The position numbers and the translations under genes were made by a program. 22,325 bases of DNA from assembly GCA_002373755.1 (NCBI GenBank), contig DFJU01000108.1, positions 572-22,896 on the forward strand. Reading direction: 5' to 3'. The notes beneath the pieces were generated by a model. It had not been told where the DNA came from. It searched no databases and saw only the letters and a list, made by a program, of their open reading frames with translations. Source of the stretch: Bacteroidales bacterium UBA3663. Lineage in GTDB: Bacteria; Bacteroidota; Bacteroidia; Bacteroidales; UBA3663. This document shows positions 1 to 4,806 of the stretch, piece after piece (position 1 is the first letter of the stretch; each line of letters opens with the position of its first letter).

Positions 1-156
1 CTGCATCTTTTCCCAGATTGCATAACCGTAGGGCTTGATTACCATACAACCGCGCACGGCGGACTGTTCTGCCAAATCGGCATTCACAACCAAGTCGTTG
101 TACCACTTCGAGTAGTCCTCCGAACGCTTGGTCATCTTGCTTAATTCTTTTGCCAT
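1..156 (-). CDS. proS: Prolyl-tRNA synthetase, N-terminal 52 residues (partial)
   Basis: This is the first 52 codons of a class II prolyl-tRNA synthetase, the cytoplasmic enzyme that charges tRNA-Pro; the rest lies left of the window. Translation from the ATG at 154-156 begins [20 protein letters not shown] and continues with the block [19 protein letters not shown], which I recognise as the conserved N-terminus of the short archaeal/eukaryotic-type ProS found in Bacteroides. That type lacks the editing insertion of the long bacterial form, but this part is not visible here. The frame is open to the window edge. The AT-rich gap 157-214 upstream holds only a weak AACATTTG (183-190, minus) that could be a -7 box. 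It is a housekeeping gene and helps mark the left flank as core chromosome. Confidence 0.9.
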   Translation of the reverse strand, partial: MAKELSKMTKRSEDYSKWYNDLVVNADLAEQSAVRGCMVIKPYGYAIWEKMQ

Positions 157-214
157 ATTTTCTTTTTTAATTCAATTATTTTCAAATGTTTGCCACTTTA
201 TTTTGTGCGATGGC

Positions 215-919
215 TCAATTCATGTCAGCCTCTTTTTCGATGCCGGAATTCTGCGTAATCTGCACATTCTTTGGCATCTTGACCGTAGGCGACACCTGTT
301 CCGGCATATTCAGCCTGCCCTTCTTGGCCAACTTCATCATCTGACGGTTCGGCACCAGATAGAGCGTCACGCGCCGGTTCTCTTCGCGCGCCGCACGGTT
401 GCTGTTGTCGGTCAACGGCACATGATTGCCGATGCCGTAGCCGAACATGGCGGCCTCGACTCCCTGCTTCTCCATCCAAAGGCAGATTGCGCGGGCTCGG
501 TTGCAGGTGAAACTGTCCAGATAGTCGGTGCTGCCGTTGTTGTCGCTGCCACAAGCCACTACGACCGATGCCTTGGCCTCCTTGCCGCGTAGCAACCGCA
601 GGAACGGACGCAGAACACCGTCGGCCTGACGCAGCAACGTCGAATCGTTCGGCTCGAACAGCAGTCGCGACGGGATTGTCACCTTGAAGACCGCTTCGCC
701 GTCGCCGCACAATGCCATCTGATAGTTCTCGTAGCACTTCAGCCGGTCGTACTCGCGGCTCCAGTATTGGCGCACCTGACGCATGGCCGAAAACGAGCCG
801 TTGACGTGCATCTTGCTGCCGTAAAGCTCCTCTTCGTAGGCCGACATGCGCTCATAATCCTGCGCCCAAAGACCCGACGCAGCACACAATGCCAACAGAC
901 TAAGCAAGACTTTCTTCAT
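215..919 (-). CDS. OmpA-domain envelope protein
   Basis: A 234-residue exported protein with a C-terminal OmpA-like peptidoglycan-binding domain; such proteins tether the outer membrane to the cell wall. Residues 1-20 form a Sec signal peptide (basic start, Leu/Ala-rich core, cleavage likely after WAQ). Residues about 80-190 carry the OmpA fold signature: a beta strand with LLFEPNDSTL, then GSDNNGS, NRARAI and the conserved NRAAREENRRV block whose Asp/Arg residues normally bind diaminopimelate. About 45 residues with a Met/Pro-rich stretch follow the domain. There is no N-terminal beta-barrel, so the 60-residue region before the domain is probably a linker. The start codon lies inside the 3' end of the upstream 106-residue gene (20-nt overlap), suggesting translational coupling. 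The exact partner is unknown. Confidence 0.85.
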   Translation of the reverse strand: MKKVLLSLLALCAASGLWAQDYERMSAYEEELYGSKMHVNGSFSAMRQVRQYWSREYDRLKCYENYQMALCGDGEAVFKVTIPSRLLFEPNDSTLLRQADGVLRPFLRLLRGKEAKASVVVACGSDNNGSTDYLDSFTCNRARAICLWMEKQGVEAAMFGYGIGNHVPLTDNSNRAAREENRRVTLYLVPNRQMMKLAKKGRLNMPEQVSPTVKMPKNVQITQNSGIEKEADMN

Positions 920-1220
920 AGTCCAATTCGGCTTCTACGACCCAGCGAACCGATTCGGGGTCGGTGTCAAACTTACAGTCCTTATCTTTCTTGCAGGCAT
1001 TGGCCACGTAGTTGACGATTTCTTCAACGTCGATTTCGATTTCCTCGTCGTCGTCGCTGTCGAGCCAACCGTTGCGCTCATAGAATTCGACCATGATGTC
1101 GGTCATGAGCAGGATGTCATCGTCGGTATATTTGCCCTGCAACTCCTGTGGCAGGTGCGATTGTATGAACTTGACGGCTTCTGCGTCGTCGTAGATCTTG
1201 TCTTCCATATTATTTGACAT
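900..1220 (-). CDS. Small acidic protein of unknown function
   Basis: A 106-residue, strongly acidic cytoplasmic protein with no signal peptide or membrane segment. The middle contains a run rich in Asp and Glu (LDSDDDEEIEIDVEEI, about residues 53-68), and the C-terminal third has two Cys (KKDKDCKF). I do not recognise a characterised family. It is probably real: it starts with ATG, its codon use matches its neighbours, and its last 20 nt overlap the start of the OmpA-domain gene, as expected for a coupled pair. A second in-frame ATG four codons downstream (1206-1208) could also be the start. A possible -7 box on the minus strand (TAACTTTA, 1262-1269) lies about 40 nt upstream. Confidence 0.75.
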   Translation of the reverse strand: MSNNMEDKIYDDAEAVKFIQSHLPQELQGKYTDDDILLMTDIMVEFYERNGWLDSDDDEEIEIDVEEIVNYVANACKKDKDCKFDTDPESVRWVVEAELDYEESLA

Positions 1221-1261
1221 AGTTGATAATTACTTTTTAGAGTTGTTTGGTTTTGAGTTTC

Positions 1262-1269
1262 TAAAGTTA
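1262..1269 (-). promoter_or_regulatory. Possible -7 box for the acidic protein/OmpA pair
   Basis: Read on the minus strand this is TAACTTTA, close to the Bacteroidota sigma consensus TAnnTTTG, about 40 nt before the ATG at 1220. I see no convincing TTTG -33 element. A short palindrome, AGGTC-GGGC-GACCT (1272-1285), overlaps the stop codon of the upstream lipid kinase and could be an inefficient terminator or an operator, but it has no T-run. Confidence 0.35.
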
Positions 1270-1284
1270 TTAGGTCGGGCGACC

Positions 1285-2202
1285 TTACAGCACGTTTTTC
1301 CGCTCTTTTGGCACGATGATGCGCAGGCCGGCGGCATGCATCGTCACATCGAGCGGCGACTGGAGCAGCATTGGTTCGCCATCAACGTGGCTGTAGCCGA
1401 TGTCGTCGCACAAAATCCGCACATGGCGGCTCTCGATGCTCCGCACATGCTGGTTGCGGTCGAAACTGCGGTTCAACAGCTGCGCAGCCATCACTGGAGC
1501 CTCCAGATAGAGGAACGGCTTGACCACCGAGATGTTGAAGATGCCGTCCTGCTGGCTGGCCTTTGGCGCGATGTAGATCTTGTTGCCCCACTGTGCAGCG
1601 TTGCCGATGGTGATGAGGAAGGCGCGTTGGCGGAACACCTCTTCATCGGTCATAATCACGTAGTCATGAGGCACATAGGTCGTAGCCATCTCAAAAATGG
1701 CGCGCATATATGTGACTGGGCCGCGCTTGCCCGTGATGCTGAATTTATTGCCCATCTCGGCGAACCGTTTGCCCACCTCGGCATCGAATCCCGTGCCGGC
1801 CGTCGTAAAAAAGATATGGCCGTTCATGTCGCCATAGTCAATCAACTCGCTGTAGCCCTGACGGATAAGCTCGAAGGCGGCAGTCGTGTCCATCGGGATT
1901 TCAGCGTGGCGCGCCAATCCGTTGCCGGAACCCATCGGCACGATGCCGAACTTGACAGAGGTGTCGGAAATCATTGCACGGCCGACTTCATTGACCGTGC
2001 CGTCGCCGCCCACAGCCACCACGGTTTCTGCGCCGTCGGCAATAGCCTGCTTGGCCAGTTCGTAGCCGTGACCGGCATACTGCGTCTCGAAAAGGTCAAC
2101 GCAAAAGATGCGCTCAGGGAAAACCTGGCGCACAATATCCGCTACGTTGGACTTCGATTTTCCTCCGGCAATCGGATTTATAATGACAACGATTTTTCTC
2201 AT
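1285..2202 (-). CDS. Lipid kinase of the DAGK/sphingosine/ceramide kinase superfamily
   Basis: A 305-residue kinase of the DagK catalytic family (YegS/BmrU-like), which transfers the ATP gamma-phosphate to a lipid hydroxyl at the inner face of the cytoplasmic membrane. Visible signatures are INPIAGGKSK (residues 8-17), the nucleotide-binding GGDGTVNEV (65-73), GSGNGLARH (91-99), TAGTGFDAEV (134-143) and a C-terminal HVDGEP, which is typical of the second beta-sandwich domain. The length fits the family. It has no signal peptide. Known substrates of the family include diacylglycerol, undecaprenol-like lipids, sphingosine and ceramide, and the motifs alone do not separate them. It is divergently arranged with serine palmitoyltransferase across a 299-bp promoter region, so a sphingoid base or ceramide substrate is a reasonable inference, not a demonstrated one. 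A minus-strand promoter is visible at 2267-2295. Confidence 0.85.
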   Translation of the reverse strand: MRKIVVIINPIAGGKSKSNVADIVRQVFPERIFCVDLFETQYAGHGYELAKQAIADGAETVVAVGGDGTVNEVGRAMISDTSVKFGIVPMGSGNGLARHAEIPMDTTAAFELIRQGYSELIDYGDMNGHIFFTTAGTGFDAEVGKRFAEMGNKFSITGKRGPVTYMRAIFEMATTYVPHDYVIMTDEEVFRQRAFLITIGNAAQWGNKIYIAPKASQQDGIFNISVVKPFLYLEAPVMAAQLLNRSFDRNQHVRSIESRHVRILCDDIGYSHVDGEPMLLQSPLDVTMHAAGLRIIVPKERKNVL

Positions 2203-2266
2203 TTCAAAAGCGACAGAACCGCGTCAGAACACGCTGATTCAATGATTTCTGCCAAAAAAAGCAGCG

Positions 2267-2295
2267 CAAAGATAGTGAAATTTTTGCATTTCAAG
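2267..2295 (-). promoter_or_regulatory. Promoter of the lipid kinase gene
   Basis: On the minus strand the -7 box TATCTTTG occupies 2274-2267, a full match to TAnnTTTG and followed by GC as in many Bacteroidota promoters. A CTTG at 2295-2292 is a poor -33 candidate with 17 bp between. The predicted start leaves a leader of roughly 55-60 nt before the ATG at 2202. Confidence 0.6.
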
Positions 2296-2415
2296 CACAA
2301 TGCATCCCTTTTTATGACTTTTTTAAGGTGTTGCCGGAAAATTGCGTATCCTTGCTTGCGGCATCGGCCAACAACCACGGAAGCGAACCCGACCTTTGAG
2401 CGACAGGAATCAGGC

Positions 2416-2452
2416 ACATCGGCCGAAAAAGAAAAAACATCGGACAAAAAGG
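2416..2452 (+). repeat. Tandem imperfect repeat upstream of the spt promoter
   Basis: Two related 16-mers, ACATCGGCCGAAAAAG (2416-2431) and ACATCGGACAAAAAGG (2437-2452), match at 13 of 16 positions and are 21 bp apart, that is two helical turns. They lie immediately upstream of the spt -7 box. Part of the match is A-rich, so the significance is modest. The core ATCGGACAAA reappears upstream of the acyl-ligase promoter at 4644-4653. Confidence 0.4.
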
Positions 2453-2480
2453 TTCGCGATTCATATTTTTTTTATCTTTG
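2453..2480 (+). promoter_or_regulatory. Promoter of serine palmitoyltransferase
   Basis: The box TATCTTTG (2473-2480) matches the Bacteroidota -7 consensus TAnnTTTG, and a degenerate TTCG at 2453-2456 lies 16 bp upstream. The start codon is at 2502, so the leader is very short and A-rich (ending GAAAAAACA), as is usual where Shine-Dalgarno pairing is not used. The 2203-2501 intergenic region contains this and the divergent kinase promoter, and I see no convincing gene in it. Confidence 0.65.
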
Positions 2481-2501
2481 CGGCCTTAATCTGAAAAAAC
2501 A

Positions 2502-3686
2502 ATGACTTTATTACAAGAAAAACTCTCAAAATTCACTGCGCCGCAAGAGACCAAAGCGCGTGGAGTCTATCCCTATTTCCGCCAAATTGAAAGTGACCAG
2601 GACACCGAGGTCATCATGGACGGCCGCAAGGTCCTGATGTTCGGCTCCAACGCCTATACCGGCCTGACCAACCATCCGAAAGTGAAGGCTGCCGCCATCG
2701 CCATGACCGAAAAATATGGCACAGGATGCGCCGGAAGCCGTTTCTTGAACGGCACGCTCGACATCCACCAGCAGCTGGAGGAAAGGTTGGCCAAGTTCGT
2801 CGGCAAGGAGGACTGCATGGTGTTCAGCACTGGCTTTTTCGCCAACCTCGGCACCGTCGGCTGCCTCACCGGCCGACAGGATTACATCATCTACGACGAG
2901 CTGGCCCACGCATCGATCATCGAGGGCATCAAGGTGAGCCTGAGCACGCACCTGAAGTTCCGCCACAACGACATGCAGTCGCTCGAAAAGATGCTCATGA
3001 AATGCGAACCCGACCGCGTGAAACTGGTTGTGGTCGATGGCGTCTATTCAATGGAGGGCGACGTCTGCAACCTGCCCGAAATCGTGCGTCTGGCAAAGCA
3101 GTACGGCGCGAGCGTGATGGTCGATGAGGCACACGGCATCGGCGTATTTGGCGCGCAGGGACGCGGCGTGTGTGACCACTTTGGGTTGACCGACCAGGTG
3201 GACATCATCATGGGCACGTTCTCGAAGAGCCTGGCCTCCATCGGCGGCTTCATCGCGACCGACAAGATTACGGCCAACTGGCTGCGCCACAATTCGCGTC
3301 CGTTCATCTTCTCGGCATCGGCCACACCGGCAGCCATCGGCGCGGTCAATGCGGCACTGGACATCCTTGAAAGCGAGCCGGAACGGATGGAGAAGCTTTG
3401 GGCCGTGACCAACCATGCGCTGGAGGGTTTCCGCACGATGGGCTGCGAAATCGGCAACACCTCCACTCCTATCATCCCGCTCTACATCCGCGATTTCGAG
3501 AAGACGCTGGTTGTCACCAAGATGCTGCTCGACGAGGGCATCTTCGTCAACCCGGTGGTTCCGCCGGCCGTCCCGTCGGGCGACACGCTCATCCGCTTCT
3601 CGCTCATGGCCACCCACACGGTCGAGCAGGTCGATTTTGCGCTGGAAAAGATTGAAAAGGTCTTCAAGGAGGTCGGACTGCTTTAA
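2502..3686 (+). CDS. spt: Serine palmitoyltransferase (alpha-oxoamine synthase)
   Basis: A 394-residue PLP enzyme of the alpha-oxoamine synthase family (with KBL, AONS and ALAS). SPT condenses L-serine with an acyl thioester such as palmitoyl-CoA or acyl-ACP, releasing CO2 and giving 3-ketosphinganine, the first step of sphingolipid synthesis in Bacteroidota. Visible features are GSNAYTGL (48-55), the ring-stacking His in ELAHASI (H136), DGVYSMEGD (179-187), DEAHGIGVFG (208-217) and the Schiff-base lysine in GTFSKSLASIGG (K242). It lacks an N-terminal membrane anchor, as expected for the soluble bacterial homodimer. The N-terminus (FTAPQETKARGVYPYFRQIE) and the PPAVPSGDTLIRFS end are typical of SPT; KBL or AONS is the main alternative, and the neighbouring lipid genes favour SPT. 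Two small envelope genes follow in the same direction, and no terminator is visible before them. Confidence 0.88.
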   Translation: MTLLQEKLSKFTAPQETKARGVYPYFRQIESDQDTEVIMDGRKVLMFGSNAYTGLTNHPKVKAAAIAMTEKYGTGCAGSRFLNGTLDIHQQLEERLAKFVGKEDCMVFSTGFFANLGTVGCLTGRQDYIIYDELAHASIIEGIKVSLSTHLKFRHNDMQSLEKMLMKCEPDRVKLVVVDGVYSMEGDVCNLPEIVRLAKQYGASVMVDEAHGIGVFGAQGRGVCDHFGLTDQVDIIMGTFSKSLASIGGFIATDKITANWLRHNSRPFIFSASATPAAIGAVNAALDILESEPERMEKLWAVTNHALEGFRTMGCEIGNTSTPIIPLYIRDFEKTLVVTKMLLDEGIFVNPVVPPAVPSGDTLIRFSLMATHTVEQVDFALEKIEKVFKEVGLL

Positions 3687-3755
3687 GCCGAGAAAAAAAA
3701 ACGCCTCAACAATTTGAGAATCAAAGGAAAAACCAATTCGTAATTTTATATAATT

Positions 3756-3941
3756 ATGAACATTTTCATCAAAATCATCCGCTGGATTTTCTACATTCTG
3801 GTGGTCGCGTGCATCGCATTCTTCATTGCCTACAAGTACAGCGAACCGGTCAACGAAGACTATTTCCGCTACTTCCTCTACTGCGGATTCGGTGCCATCG
3901 GACTGAGTTGCATCCGCTTCGTCATGCGCTTCATGTATTAA
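3756..3941 (+). CDS. Small two-helix membrane protein, unknown function
   Basis: A 61-residue protein made of two predicted membrane helices (about residues 8-27, IRWIFYILVVACIAFFIAYK, and about 40-58), joined by a short polar loop with SEPVNEDYFRYF. It starts with ATG 70 nt after spt and ends 3 nt before the next gene, so it probably belongs to the spt transcript. An AT-rich TAATTTTA at 3741-3748 is too close to the start codon to be a convincing promoter. I do not recognise the family. Its size, topology and position suggest an accessory membrane component, but no function can be assigned. Confidence 0.7.
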   Translation: MNIFIKIIRWIFYILVVACIAFFIAYKYSEPVNEDYFRYFLYCGFGAIGLSCIRFVMRFMY

Positions 3942-3944
3942 CCT

Positions 3945-4556
3945 ATGCGACAACCGATTATCACATTTTTCGCCGCACTTTTGGCAGGATTCGGTTCGAT
4001 GTGCCTCGGCCAGACCTACGTTCGGGTTACGGCCGATGAATCGTTGGCCAGCATCAAGACCATCATGACCGAAGCCCAACGCAACCGCATCAAAGACCGT
4101 TCGCGGAGCCGATTGGCCGCCCTGATGGATTCGAGCGGACTGCTGCTGAAGATGGAGACACGCAAGTTGGAAAGCATCGGCGGAAAGGAGTTCAAATTAT
4201 TGGCAATAACCGATTTAGCAAGCAACCAGACGGAGCGTGGACTGATTATATCATCGATTGAGAGACGCCCGCAAGAACCTTACTACGCGGTGTTGGACAG
4301 CGACGAGATTGTGCCTTGCCTGCAGCTGATGCAGTATGCACGCGACTCTTTGTGCGGGACAAAGCCATCGGCCGACACCGAAGTGAAGTTCACCGCACGC
4401 GACGGCGTGTGTTTCGGGGCCTATTGCAGGTCGAACAGGAAGACTTGGGACATCTATTTCTACAAGCCGACCCACGCCACCGAATATCTGAGCGACAAAC
4501 AGCTTTCGCGCCTGATTGAGGTGTTGGAGGAGGCGAAAAAAAACATCGGCCAATGA
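3945..4556 (+). CDS. Exported protein of unknown function
   Basis: A 203-residue protein with an N-terminal Sec signal peptide (residues 1-22, cleavage probably after CLG or LGQ) and no lipobox at the cleavage site, so a soluble periplasmic or secreted protein is predicted. The mature part has a basic helix (TEAQRNRIKDRSRSRLAAL), then an alpha/beta region with LKMETRKLESI, KFTARDGVCFGAYCRS and WDIYFYKPTHATEYLSD. The two nearby Cys (GVCFGAYC) could form a disulfide. It ends with a charged helix. No known domain is recognised. It follows the 61-residue membrane gene by 3 nt and is closed by the terminator at 4585, so it is the last gene of the spt transcript. A role in handling lipid or in the envelope is an inference from position only. 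Confidence 0.75.
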   Translation: MRQPIITFFAALLAGFGSMCLGQTYVRVTADESLASIKTIMTEAQRNRIKDRSRSRLAALMDSSGLLLKMETRKLESIGGKEFKLLAITDLASNQTERGLIISSIERRPQEPYYAVLDSDEIVPCLQLMQYARDSLCGTKPSADTEVKFTARDGVCFGAYCRSNRKTWDIYFYKPTHATEYLSDKQLSRLIEVLEEAKKNIGQ

Positions 4557-4584
4557 CTTTGACCAACAATTTTTCCCAAAAAAT

Positions 4585-4615
4585 CGCGTAGTGATTCCAG
4601 CTACGCGTTTTTTTT
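4585..4615 (+). terminator. Rho-independent terminator after the spt operon
   Basis: A perfect 7-bp stem, CGCGTAG (4585-4591) with CTACGCG (4601-4607), and a 9-nt loop are followed directly by eight T (4608-4615). It lies 28 nt after the stop of the exported-protein gene and separates the spt transcript from the acyl-ligase promoter. Confidence 0.85.
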
Positions 4616-4636
4616 GTGCAATTTGGCACCTGTAGC

Positions 4637-4708
4637 GCACAAAATCGGACAAAGAGCACAACAGTTCGGCGTTTTTTCATAACTTTGCACAAAATCGGGC
4701 AACAAGCA
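4637..4708 (+). repeat. 22-nt direct repeat pair flanking the acyl-ligase -7 box
   Basis: Two copies of a 22-mer (4637-4658 and 4687-4708), both starting GCACAAAATCGG and ending AGCA, match at 19 of 22 positions and start exactly 50 bp apart. The first lies across the expected -33 region and the second begins at the last base of the -7 box and covers the start of transcription. This layout fits a pair of operator sites, but no binding protein is known. Confidence 0.5.
4680..4687 (+). promoter_or_regulatory. -7 box of the acyl-ligase/ACP/acyltransferase gene
   Basis: TAACTTTG followed by CAC is a full match to the Bacteroidota -7 consensus TAnnTTTG. The -33 element is not clear. If used, it gives a leader of about 110-115 nt to the preferred ATG at 4807, long for this locus, and this leader contains the hairpin at 4738-4766. 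Confidence 0.6.
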
Positions 4709-4737
4709 ACCGATTAAAATATACCCAAATGTCTGTC

Positions 4738-4766
4738 GGTTGTGCGTCACGTTGCATCGCACAACC
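4738..4766 (+). promoter_or_regulatory. Leader hairpin upstream of the acyl-ligase gene
   Basis: GGTTGTGCG (4738-4746) and CGCACAACC (4758-4766) form a perfect 9-bp stem with an 11-nt loop in the predicted 5' leader, about 40 nt before the ATG at 4807. No T-run follows, so it is not a simple terminator. It could be a cis-acting RNA structure or a protein site. About one such perfect inverted repeat would be expected by chance in a window of this size, so its position is the main argument. Confidence 0.4.
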
Positions 4767-4806
4767 TCCGAAAATTTCACAGCAACACCCTAAAAATCAG
4801 ACAATC

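Noticed and set aside
1272..1285. Palindrome AGGTCGGGCGACCT at the kinase stop as a terminator.
   Set aside because: Only five to six base pairs with a tiny loop and no T-run; at most a weak site.
2199..2447. An 82-codon minus-strand frame upstream of the lipid kinase, overlapping its start as ATGA.
   Set aside because: It has no recognisable domain, its codons are unlike the neighbours, and the kinase promoter (2267-2295) lies inside it; the region reads better as a divergent promoter.
1198..2505. Long plus-strand frame (435 codons) antisense to the lipid kinase.
   Set aside because: His/Arg/Ala-rich shadow of a clear kinase on the other strand; no start context or domain.
4729..4806. Upstream ATG giving a 26-residue longer acyl ligase.
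   Set aside because: The extra residues resemble no family N-terminus and are coded by the hairpin leader; the ATG at 4807 begins at the expected domain start.
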